Assembly: GCF_000255295.1 (NCBI RefSeq)
Contig: NC_017030.1
Coordinates: forward strand, 9,026,328-9,090,327
Length of the DNA: 64,000 nt
Direction: 5' to 3'
Origin: Corallococcus coralloides DSM 2259
Lineage (GTDB): Bacteria; Myxococcota; Myxococcia; Myxococcales; Myxococcaceae
Shown: positions 35,686 to 43,748 of the stretch, in pieces
Numbering within the stretch: the first letter of the stretch is position 1
How the letters are laid out: the number at the start of each line of letters is the position of its first letter
The notes under the pieces: model-generated
What the model saw: the letters and a program-made list of their open reading frames with translations, nothing else
What the model was told of the DNA's origin: nothing
Databases searched by the model: none
Position numbers and translations under genes: made by a program

Positions 35686-38600
35686 ATGGAAAAGCCACGC
35701 TATATAGAACAGCGCCTCGCACGGTTGGACGCCGCACATTCGGCGGCGCTCGCCATGCCAGATGTGGCCCTCGCGGCAAGGATCCAGTCAGAGCGCGACC
35801 TGCTGCAAACCGCGCCCGGCTGGGAAGTCTCGGACCGAACCGTCCGGGAGCAGGGGCGGCAGGCACTCGGGAGATGGTTCAGCCTGGGCCAGGGCGCCCG
35901 CGAAAAGATCCTGAGCGACCCCACGCTGCGCGCTCTCGGCGAAGAAGCGAGCACCACGGAAGCACTCGACCTTCTGCTGGGCGTTGCTCAGGATGGGCAG
36001 CCCGACGAGGCGTGGCTCGGGAGATTTCGGGAGACCCTCGTCGCAGCGGGCGGAGACAAGACGGGGGCCGCTGCCTTCAACGAGGCGCTCTTCGCCGGTT
36101 ACCGCGACTGGTTCCTTGAAGGGCCGAACCCGCACCCGTATCCATTCGACGATCTCGTCGTGGTCCTGCCAGTGCGACTGGAGACCTACTTCCCCGAAGC
36201 GACCAGGCTCTGGCTGCGCGTGCTTCCGGATGAGGCGTCAATCCGACGCGATGTCCCAACGGTCGAAACCGAGGAGGAGATAGCGCTCAACACGTTCTGG
36301 GCCGAAGCGCTGAAGGCGAATGGTTTCGTCGGGTGGACCCGGCTGCCCTTGGAACTCTTCGATCTTCCCGAAACCCGTCTGGCCTGGGAGCGGCTTGCCG
36401 CCCGGGTCACGCCGCAGCGGGCGGCATGGCTCATCCCGACATTCCCGCCGACGCCCGAGTCTCTGGCCGCCGGTCGGCCAGTCGCTGCGGTTCCGGAGGA
36501 GCGACGCGTAAGCACCAATCCTGTCGCCAACCGCGTCGCCGGCTTTCCGGAGTCGATCGAAGTCTGGGCCGTATGGGGTGACGATCCATCCCTGCGCCTG
36601 CTTCAGCCCTCAAAGCCAGCGGCACGAATCGATCCGGAGCTGCTCGTCCTTGATACGGAGCGGATCCAGGCAAGCCACCAGCACTTCATGCGCAAAGAGA
36701 TCCCCGCCACGAAGCGTGCGTGGTGGATGGACTGGGACGCCGCCAGGGACGTAGGTCTTGGGCTGACCTTCAATCTGCCCGCTGGATGCACATCAGCCAC
36801 ACTCCGGGCGCTCTACGTCACCGGCCAGAGCGACGAGTCGCCGGCCGAGCTCTTTCGCGCCCATGCCAACGCAGGCGAGCTGGCGGTTCTGCCGCTCGGG
36901 ATGCCCACCAACGCAGTCGCGGGCAGCCAGACCGAGCTGGCTCCTTCGAATGACGACCCGGGCACCTGGCGGCGAGTGGCCAGCAGGAGGCTCGCGGAGA
37001 TAGGGGGGGCCAAGGTCGCGGCGCCGACAGCTCTTCTCGGCGGCGCTCTGACGGGGAATAGGGATGCGCTCCCAGCCCTGCCTCGGGACCAGGACTTGCT
37101 TCCGGAAGAGATGCCGGATTTGAGCCACCTCCTGTCGCGGGCACTGTGGCCAGCGCTCCGTGGCCACCAGTGGCGCGACATCTTTGGAATGCGCGGGGAG
37201 TCCGAAGCCCTGCGGCGGTGGGCGCAATCCAACCTGAAACCGGAAGGGCCGTGGTGTCCCATCCGCATCGGCGACCAGCCGTATGGGTTGCTGCCGATCT
37301 CGAACCTCGACAACTGGCAGGTCGAAGCCGATCCAACCGATGACGCAGCCCACGTCGAGGAGCCGTTGGTACTCCAGCTGCGTCAAATGCGAGATGCCTG
37401 GGCCCGAGCCGCCAGGCGCACCGGCACCGTCCGGGGTCGTGATGCAGCCGGGCTCCTGGACCTCATCGGCAAGGACGCCATGTCCCGGCGCTATGTGTAT
37501 CGATGGTTCCTGCCGGCTGAGTTCTTCTCGATTCCCTACATCCTCGAGGGTCACCTCGAGCCTTCCGCCCTGAAGCTGCTTCGAACCCTGAACGACACCT
37601 ACGCGCGCTTCGATGCGAAGCTCGCGACCGGCAAGCCTCAGCGCTTCTATCTCACCCGCGGCGGGCCGAGCGATCTACAGCTCCCATTGATCTGGCCCAT
37701 CAACTTGAGTGGGGAGGTTCAGCTGAGGGAAGTGACCGACAGAATCGCGAAAGGCATCATCGCCGGGAGAGCGCTCGAGCCCTTCGAAGGCGCGATTCCG
37801 CGCAGCCTGCTCGTCAGACTGCTGATTCACTCCGCATTCACTGCTACCGGAGCCCTCGGTCAGGAGCAGGAGGAGCGGCGCCCCGGCGGTCAGCGGCTCT
37901 CTCTGCTCAACCCACTGGTCTGGCCGCAGAACAAGGACACCGCGGTGGAGGAAGCGCGGAGGCGGTTCAAATCCGAAGAGCAGACGACGCAGAGCGATGT
38001 GCTGAACGACATCGCTCTCGTCGCCAGCAGGATTGATGCCCTGCGCGAGATCCGCAGGCTGTCCGACTCCGCCACAGCGGACAAACGCGCCGAGCTTCCG
38101 CGCAAGGAAGCCGGTCTGGAGAGGGCACTGCGGGCGACTCTCGACACGGCTGCCCATCGCATCGACCCGTGGATCACCGGTATCGCGGCGCGACGGGCCA
38201 AGGCGACCGAGAACTCGACCAGCGCCCACTACCGCCTCGGCATCTATGGCTGGCTCGACGGCCCCTTTGTCGGCTCGCCAGGACCGACCGATGGCGGCCT
38301 CCTGCACACCCCGTCACACGCGCAGACGCTGACGGCGGTGATCCTGCGCGACAAGTACCTGACCAGCCGCCTCGAGGGCGATGCGGATGAGGCGAACCCC
38401 TGGGCGATGACCCTGGACTCGCAGTCGGTGCGGCTGGCCGAGGAACTCGCAGAAGAAGTGCGGATCGGCGTCCACCCGTACGAGGCGCTCGGGCGCCGCG
38501 TCGAACAGGCGGTCGGCAACCAGGAACATATCGATGACCTGCGCCAGACGTTTCGGCTCCGTCCCGATGCCGTGCCGCAGGACCCCAACACGGTGTGCGA

Positions 38601-40398
38601 CGGGTTGGCCGCACTGCGCAGTGCAACCCTTCAGCGGGGTGCCGGCAGCCTCTATGATCAACTCGACGACGACGGGCAGACCCGGATTGATCTTCTTCGC
38701 CGGGCAGTCGACGTCTATGGCGACCTGCTTGTTGCCGAGGCGGTCCACAGCGTCGTCAGCGGCCGGCCGGATGCCGCCAACGCTGCCATGGAGGCAGCAG
38801 CCGGCCTGGGGAGACCTGCCGGGCTCGAATTCGTCCAGACGCCGGAGAGTGGCATCGCGCTCAAAGCGTCCGTCCTGTCGGTCTTGCCCGCCGTCGACGA
38901 TGGCCCTGCGACCGGGCCTGCGGCATTTGCCGATGCGTCGTCCGCGGCGTGGATGAACGGGGCGCTCGCCACGGGCTGGGACTGGCAGGTCGCCTGGGGA
39001 AAGGCTGGCGCGCCAGCGGACGGAGCACCACCCGATGCGACCGACAAGGTCACGCTTGCCGACATGGCCCTCACGCCGGCCGACGCTGCGCTTCTCCCCG
39101 AGGACATCCTCAACGGCATCGCCGTCGCGCTCAGTCGCGTGCGACTTCCGGCCCTCATTCCCGGCCTCGATGCCGCAGGTGCTTCGGCGGCGCAGGCCAA
39201 GGCCACTGCCCCGATGCGGCACCGCCAGGCGCGTGGCCTCGTGAGCCTTCTTGGAGGGCCGCCGGCCACGGCTGAAGACTTTGCACCCTCGGGTCCGAGC
39301 AAAGAACCGGCCAAGGTCGACTGGATGGCAGGGGTGAACTCCACCATCGCCGAAGACCTGCGGACCCGCTATCAGGGATTGCGGGCCAGAGCCAATGAGC
39401 TCATGGCACGACTGGACGTCCCAGGGCTCGACGTGCTTCGCGAGTCGCTCCTGTGGGGCCTCCTCCCCGAGAGTGCACCCGACACAACGGCCACCGCCCT
39501 CGCCCTTCTCTACGGTGATGGCGGTGGCGACGGTGAGCTCATGGCATCGCTGGCCAAGGCCGCTCGTGAGGCGCTCGATCGCCGACTCAAGGCCGCACCG
39601 TCGCCCAAACCACCGGAAACCCCGGCAGAAACCGACCTGGCCGAGCGGAACCTCCACCGGCCGCAGGAAATCGCCCGGGCCATCGCCGAGCTTGGCTCGG
39701 CCGACGGGCACATGATCGTCCTCGCGCATATCAAGCGTGAATCCTTCGCCGCGCAATGCGCTCTGGCGCCGGACGCGGCGCTGGAGATCGACTGGCTGAC
39801 CACGGTCGCAGCCGTCCGCCGCGACCTCGCCCGGGTCGAGGCCTGGAACCTGGAGGCGGGTATCGACCCCACCCTTCCGGTTCTGGCGCCGTTCAGCAAT
39901 ACACCTGGCGACCCCTGGAAACGGAAAGCAGCATGCGAGGCCATCAAGGCTCGCTCCGCGGGAGTGACGCCCGGGGACCCGCGGACCCAACCCTGTACAC
40001 CGCACCTCGTCGCGGCCTTCGGTGCTCCGTCATGGACGGCGGCGGCGACCATCGCTGTCGGCCTCGTCGACGGCTGGACCGAGACGGTGCCGACACTCCG
40101 CCGCTCGACCCGCGCTGCGTTCGGCTTCAACGCGCCCGCCGCCCAGGCGCCGCAGGCGATCCTGCTGGCGGTTCCGCCCGTGGCAAGAACCTGGCTGTCG
40201 CCGGAAACGCTGGCGGCGATCGTCGCCGATGCACGCACCCTGAGCCATGCACGGGCAGCGAGAATGGAAGACCTCACCGCTGACTACCTGCAGCAGTTGG
40301 AATCCAATCCCGGCGAACCGCCGGTCCCGTACCAGGACTTCAGGGCCACCATGATGATGCCCACGCAGCTCGACACGGGCATCGACCTCACGGACTGA
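35686..40398 (+). CDS. very large uncharacterised protein of the island operon
   Basis: A 1570-residue protein with GGGAGGGG before the ATG, the largest of the window. No recognised domain, signal peptide or membrane helix. Distinct segments are LPVRLETYFPEATRLWLRVL (about 161-180), WDAARDVGLGLTFNLP, IRIGDQPYGLLPISNLDNW (about 526-544) and, from about 760 on, long helical stretches rich in Ala, Glu and Arg. The N-terminal 60 residues look like a coiled or helical lead. The pattern of a mixed alpha/beta front and helical back is seen in structural subunits of toxin or injection complexes, but nothing here identifies one. Eighty-five bases separate it from the preceding gene. Confidence 0.65.
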   Translation: MEKPRYIEQRLARLDAAHSAALAMPDVALAARIQSERDLLQTAPGWEVSDRTVREQGRQALGRWFSLGQGAREKILSDPTLRALGEEASTTEALDLLLGVAQDGQPDEAWLGRFRETLVAAGGDKTGAAAFNEALFAGYRDWFLEGPNPHPYPFDDLVVVLPVRLETYFPEATRLWLRVLPDEASIRRDVPTVETEEEIALNTFWAEALKANGFVGWTRLPLELFDLPETRLAWERLAARVTPQRAAWLIPTFPPTPESLAAGRPVAAVPEERRVSTNPVANRVAGFPESIEVWAVWGDDPSLRLLQPSKPAARIDPELLVLDTERIQASHQHFMRKEIPATKRAWWMDWDAARDVGLGLTFNLPAGCTSATLRALYVTGQSDESPAELFRAHANAGELAVLPLGMPTNAVAGSQTELAPSNDDPGTWRRVASRRLAEIGGAKVAAPTALLGGALTGNRDALPALPRDQDLLPEEMPDLSHLLSRALWPALRGHQWRDIFGMRGESEALRRWAQSNLKPEGPWCPIRIGDQPYGLLPISNLDNWQVEADPTDDAAHVEEPLVLQLRQMRDAWARAARRTGTVRGRDAAGLLDLIGKDAMSRRYVYRWFLPAEFFSIPYILEGHLEPSALKLLRTLNDTYARFDAKLATGKPQRFYLTRGGPSDLQLPLIWPINLSGEVQLREVTDRIAKGIIAGRALEPFEGAIPRSLLVRLLIHSAFTATGALGQEQEERRPGGQRLSLLNPLVWPQNKDTAVEEARRRFKSEEQTTQSDVLNDIALVASRIDALREIRRLSDSATADKRAELPRKEAGLERALRATLDTAAHRIDPWITGIAARRAKATENSTSAHYRLGIYGWLDGPFVGSPGPTDGGLLHTPSHAQTLTAVILRDKYLTSRLEGDADEANPWAMTLDSQSVRLAEELAEEVRIGVHPYEALGRRVEQAVGNQEHIDDLRQTFRLRPDAVPQDPNTVCDGLAALRSATLQRGAGSLYDQLDDDGQTRIDLLRRAVDVYGDLLVAEAVHSVVSGRPDAANAAMEAAAGLGRPAGLEFVQTPESGIALKASVLSVLPAVDDGPATGPAAFADASSAAWMNGALATGWDWQVAWGKAGAPADGAPPDATDKVTLADMALTPADAALLPEDILNGIAVALSRVRLPALIPGLDAAGASAAQAKATAPMRHRQARGLVSLLGGPPATAEDFAPSGPSKEPAKVDWMAGVNSTIAEDLRTRYQGLRARANELMARLDVPGLDVLRESLLWGLLPESAPDTTATALALLYGDGGGDGELMASLAKAAREALDRRLKAAPSPKPPETPAETDLAERNLHRPQEIARAIAELGSADGHMIVLAHIKRESFAAQCALAPDAALEIDWLTTVAAVRRDLARVEAWNLEAGIDPTLPVLAPFSNTPGDPWKRKAACEAIKARSAGVTPGDPRTQPCTPHLVAAFGAPSWTAAATIAVGLVDGWTETVPTLRRSTRAAFGFNAPAAQAPQAILLAVPPVARTWLSPETLAAIVADARTLSHARAARMEDLTADYLQQLESNPGEPPVPYQDFRATMMMPTQLDTGIDLTD

Positions 40399-40415
40399 CG
40401 CCAGGGGGATTGACG

Positions 40416-41966
40416 ATGCCTTTCGACCAATATCACCGGTTGGAGCCCAAGCCTGGCGATCGCGATCTCCAGGAAGGATTTCACGCCGCCGTCTTTGATC
40501 CGCTGTGGTTCCTGGCCAGGCAATGGCAGATGGGCGAGCACCAGGGCGAGAATGCCACCTCGCCCGTCGCCGTCCGCTATCGCCTGCGCCAGAGTGCCAT
40601 TCGTGCGCCCGACGGCTTCGACGGCGATCCCCGCTTCGACCCGGCAATCACACCGGCCGAGGCAATCGTCGAGTCCGAGCTCGACGACTGGTGGACGATG
40701 GGCCGCCGAATCCGCATCGGCGCGGCGATTGCCGAGCGCGCCCATCTCGACCCCGCGGCGCCAGAGAGTCGTCCATTTCTCTTCGACCATCCCCCATCGC
40801 CCTATGACCGCTTTCATGGACGGTTCGACGGACGTGCGCTTTGGCGGGCCGGCATCGGCCAGGACCCGGCCCGCCCAGACGAGAAGCCGCCGTCGGAAGG
40901 TCCGTTCACGTGGCAGTCCGAGGCGCTCTCCTACGAGGCCTCCTTCCCCTCCGGCGCCGGCAGGCTCAACATTCCCAGACACCGCGGAGGGCGGCTCGAC
41001 TGGCATTCCGCGGAAACACCCCTCGACGCGATTCCAGCGCAGCCGGAAGGCGAGCAGCAGGAGCACGTGGTCTTCGCGACTCCGTTTGAATATCCAGGCG
41101 CACCGCATAGCCGCTGGTGGCAGATCGAGAATGCGGCCGTCGACATCGGCGGGTACCCACCCGACCCGGCGCACTTCCCCACCATGCTGCTGGTGGACCT
41201 GATCTTCTCACACGGCGACGACTGGTTCGTATTCCCGGTCGCCGCCAACGCTGGCAACGTCATACAGCTCGACGTCGAAGTGTTCGATTCGTTCGGGAAC
41301 CACTACCACAACGACCCAAGAGGCCAGCCGCGTTGGCCGGGATTGCTGGAGCCGAAAGACTGGTCGCTGTTCCGGACCACCGGACAGCCGCGCGGACTGG
41401 CGTTGTGGCTGACTGCGGCAACCCCGCTCGAGGGGGGCGTGCTCGAAGAAGTGCAATTCGGCCTGGATGAATACAGCAACCGCCTGTGGGCGGTCGAGCG
41501 GCGGATCGACGGCCAGGATGTGATGCAAAGAACGCAGCCTTCCATCACGACACCGCGCCTCAACGAAGGAATGCCGCCGGCGGATCGGACCAGGCCGCGC
41601 GAGTATGCCTACGTGCCGTCGGACGGCGTTGCTCCCTACTGGCATCCCTACGAGTTCGAGGAGGTCGCCGGCGCTCGGCGCTTCGTCCTGCACGGTTTCG
41701 CCGACCTGTCGCGAGCGACACCCGTGCCAATGCCGTATCCGCAGGCGGAGGTCCTGCTCCCGGGAACGCCTGCAGCGCGCGAACTGCACCAGGTTGATCC
41801 GGCGACAGTGCCGGCCAACGGTCTCACGATTGAGCGCCGATGGATGCTCGCCCGCGATACCTCTGGCAGGCCGGTCCTCTGGCTCCAGCGCCAGCGGAAG
41901 CCCCGGCTCAGTCCACCCGGCCGCACCGTGCGTTTCGACATCCTGGAAGAGCTGCGCGCGCCGTAA
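40416..41966 (+). CDS. uncharacterised protein with FLARQWQMGE motif
   Basis: A 516-residue protein from ATG 40416 (AGGGGGA eight bases upstream; a TTG at 40410 is less likely). The N-terminus carries a striking conserved-looking motif, DPLWFLARQWQMGEHQGEN at about 28-46, followed by SPVAVRYRLRQSAI. The middle has many Trp, His and Asp residues (WDW-type pairs, FSHGDDWFVFPVAANAG, FDSFGNHYHNDPRGQPRWPG). The last 60 residues are basic (LARDTSGRPVLWLQRQRKPR). No known domain. Seventeen bases after the 1570-residue gene, so clearly the same transcript. Confidence 0.65.
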   Translation: MPFDQYHRLEPKPGDRDLQEGFHAAVFDPLWFLARQWQMGEHQGENATSPVAVRYRLRQSAIRAPDGFDGDPRFDPAITPAEAIVESELDDWWTMGRRIRIGAAIAERAHLDPAAPESRPFLFDHPPSPYDRFHGRFDGRALWRAGIGQDPARPDEKPPSEGPFTWQSEALSYEASFPSGAGRLNIPRHRGGRLDWHSAETPLDAIPAQPEGEQQEHVVFATPFEYPGAPHSRWWQIENAAVDIGGYPPDPAHFPTMLLVDLIFSHGDDWFVFPVAANAGNVIQLDVEVFDSFGNHYHNDPRGQPRWPGLLEPKDWSLFRTTGQPRGLALWLTAATPLEGGVLEEVQFGLDEYSNRLWAVERRIDGQDVMQRTQPSITTPRLNEGMPPADRTRPREYAYVPSDGVAPYWHPYEFEEVAGARRFVLHGFADLSRATPVPMPYPQAEVLLPGTPAARELHQVDPATVPANGLTIERRWMLARDTSGRPVLWLQRQRKPRLSPPGRTVRFDILEELRAP

Positions 41967-41992
41967 TCAGCCACGCCCTCGGAGGCTCCAGC

Positions 41993-42439
41993 ATGCACCC
42001 AGCATATCTCTTCATTACCAAAGTCGTGTGCAACGCCACCGATGACACTTTCGGTGCCGATGACCTGTACGGAATCCTTGGCAATGACACATTCCCCATC
42101 GGGCAATTCAAAGCGGGCGACCAGAAGGACCTCACCGTCGAGAGGCCCATCCCGCCCGGAGTGAACGGCCTCACGATCGCTGAGAGCGACTTCCCCGGTC
42201 AGAACGACGTTCTGGACACCATCGACCTACTTCAGAACATGGATGTCGAACGTGTCATTGGCATCCTGGTTGGAGATGCACGATACGACATCACATTCCG
42301 GGTCATCAGTGCGGCGGATGATGCAACCGAGGAGCGCTGCCCCGAAACTTGTCCGACGTGCGGGGACGGCTGCCGGAAGCAAAATCCCCACGGCGGCACG
42401 GTGCATTGGTGCGGGCGGCACGAGTGGGGCGCCAACTGA
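41993..42439 (+). CDS. small protein with C-terminal Cys/His cluster
   Basis: A 148-residue protein with GGAGG seven bases before the ATG, 26 bases after the previous gene. The first 110 residues look like a small beta-sandwich with acidic loops (TDDTFGADDLYGILGND). The C-terminus has five cysteines (116, 120, 123, 127, 140) and histidines at 133, 138 and 143, a spacing that suits one zinc site or two. Last gene of the tight operon. May be a zinc-dependent cap or adaptor of the complex; this is inference. Confidence 0.6.
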   Translation: MHPAYLFITKVVCNATDDTFGADDLYGILGNDTFPIGQFKAGDQKDLTVERPIPPGVNGLTIAESDFPGQNDVLDTIDLLQNMDVERVIGILVGDARYDITFRVISAADDATEERCPETCPTCGDGCRKQNPHGGTVHWCGRHEWGAN

Positions 42440-42766
42440 TACGACTGCGTTGTCCGCCATCCGCCCTGCTCATGAAGTAGGTATGGACTCTTCATGGATG
42501 CCGCCGCAGTGCAGCCGCACCCACTCTCTCAGGGTGTCTGTGGGGGCCGGGGGGGGGGTGACCTCCCTGGCCTACCCGACCGCTCACCGCTGCAGGAGGA
42601 TCCAAGGCTGATGGCGCGGGGGCTCTGGCAAGAAGCGAGATGGAGCACACGTTCGCTTGCACTCCCCACCCTTGGCCCTCCTTGCCGTGCGCCCCAGATT
42701 GGCGGAGGTCGTTCCTCCAGTTCCTGAGGAACATGGAAGGCCCAAACCATCTCAGGAGTCTGACCC
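42440..42766. other. intergenic region between island operon and PAN gene
   Basis: No gene supported on either strand; the open frames lack start signals and look like shadows. It contains a run of ten G residues near 42549, an inverted repeat GTTCCT-1-AGGAAC near 42719, and GGAGG-5-CCTCC just before it. The PAN gene's AGGAG site is at the right end. A promoter for the PAN gene is likely here but none is clear. Confidence 0.4.
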
Positions 42767-43375
42767 ATGAAAACAAAAGCAACCCAGGCCAGCATCCACA
42801 ACTTGCTCGCGAAGGTCTGGAACAAGGGGGGGCTGGTTTGGGGGATGCTCGCGTTGGTCCTTGCTGCAACACCGGCACTCGCCGTTGATGGCGTCGACTT
42901 GCCCGGCCGCGACTATGCGCGCTTTCCAGCACCATCGGCGAGATCGTGCAGACTGAGCTGCGGCGGCGAACGCGCCTGCCAGGCCTATACCTGGGTCAAG
43001 CCCGGCTTCCAGGGACCGACCGGCATCTGTTACCTGAAGTCCGCCGAGCCGGCGATCGTCAAGAACCCCTGCTGCGATTCCGGCCCGCGCCGGTTCATCG
43101 AGCCGCGCGACATGACGCTCGAATCGCGGATCGACCGCCCGGGGTCAGACTATTTGAACTTCGCCACCGACGGCGGCTCGCACGATTGGGACCAATGCAA
43201 GCAGGCCTGTGCCGACGACGCCACCTGCGGATCCTGGACCTATGTCCGGCGCGGCGTGCAGGGGCCGCAGGGCCGGTGCTGGCTGAAGCGTGGGGTCGCC
43301 CGGCCGGTCGCCGATGAAAATACCGTCTCGGGCGTCAAATACCGGCGGCCGTCGCAGCGGATCGATCCTGGCTAA
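42767..43375 (+). CDS. secreted protein with two PAN/apple-type domains
   Basis: A 202-residue protein with a long signal peptide (VWGMLALVLAATPALA) and two similar halves, about 42-108 and 113-195. Each has a DLPGRDYARF or RPGSDYLNF opening, a CRLSCGGERACQAYTW or CKQACADDATCGSWTY centre and a C-terminal CYLK or CWLK, which fits the PAN_4 pattern with its disulfides. PAN domains bind proteins or carbohydrates. Composition resembles alphaproteobacterial PAN proteins more than the local genes, supporting foreign origin. It is separated from the operon by 327 bases. Confidence 0.8.
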   Translation: MKTKATQASIHNLLAKVWNKGGLVWGMLALVLAATPALAVDGVDLPGRDYARFPAPSARSCRLSCGGERACQAYTWVKPGFQGPTGICYLKSAEPAIVKNPCCDSGPRRFIEPRDMTLESRIDRPGSDYLNFATDGGSHDWDQCKQACADDATCGSWTYVRRGVQGPQGRCWLKRGVARPVADENTVSGVKYRRPSQRIDPG

Positions 43376-43509
43376 TCCTAATAGAAACGCACCTGCCGTG
43401 CACGGGCTTGGAATGGACAGTGAAGCGGCGCCAGGGTCGACTACCTGCTCGCGCCCCATACCGCACCGCAAGGGCGCGGCAGGAGTTGGTACTGAGGTTG
43501 TCGAGACCT

Positions 43510-43607
43510 AGATGACAGCAGTTGCACGCTCCTCTCATCGAAGCAGACAACGGGTTCATCCGGGCACAGCGGTCGCGAGTACAACTCCAGCACGTCCTGC
43601 GTGTTGC
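43510..43607 (-). pseudogene. IS630-family transposase fragment
   Basis: The minus strand encodes about 32 residues (RNTQDVLELYSRPLCPDEP and PVVCFDERSVQLL) that match the start of the catalytic domain of IS630-type transposases, where the first catalytic Asp lies in a VCxDE motif. The helix-turn-helix part upstream and the rest of the catalytic domain downstream are missing. One end joins directly to the duplicated monooxygenase fragment. No inverted repeats were found. Confidence 0.65.
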
Positions 43608-43689
43608 GCACGATCCACGCCTCCAAGCACTGGGTCCGCGAGCAGCGCAGGGGCCGCGGCGCCGCAGCCTGAGCCTCCCGCCTCCGGCC
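43601..43689 (+). repeat. flanking direct repeat, right copy (decayed monooxygenase 3' end)
   Basis: Encodes LRTIHASKHWVREQRRGRG in the same frame as the monooxygenase C-terminus, then a one-base deletion gives a premature TGA; DNA similarity continues to the point matching the original stop. Substitutions keep the protein similar, so this derives from a once functional gene copy. Confidence 0.75.
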
Positions 43690-43707
43690 TGGCCACATCC
43701 ACACGAA

Positions 43708-43736
43708 GGCCCGCCGCCCCTGTCGCGCGGCGGGCC
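43708..43736. terminator. terminator hairpin of adhesin-like gene
   Basis: Perfect 10-base-pair GC stem (GGCCCGCCGC with its complement) and 9-base loop, 12 bases after the stop of the minus-strand gene. On that strand the following bases are TTCGTG, a poor T tract. Confidence 0.65.
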
Positions 43737-43748
43737 GGAGGACCCCGG

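Larger units (their letters stand above)
29386..43600. mobile_element. putative acquired genomic island
   Basis: About 14.2 kb lying between two direct copies of the monooxygenase 3' end. It holds an operon of giant uncharacterised proteins, a PAN-domain protein and a transposase fragment. Codon wobble positions look less strictly G/C than the flanks (more CGA, GGA, TCA and AT-ending codons), judged by eye. No integrase or replication gene is present, so it could be a degraded element or an insertion by homologous recombination with foreign DNA. Confidence 0.5.

Noticed and set aside
42549..42558. G10 run in the intergenic region as a possible phase-variable tract
   Set aside because: It is not inside or directly before a supported reading frame or promoter element, so no effect can be argued.
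42529..42825. 98-residue minus-strand open frame before the PAN gene
   Set aside because: No ribosome-binding site, Pro/Ser-rich tail and overlap with the PAN signal peptide; treated as a shadow.
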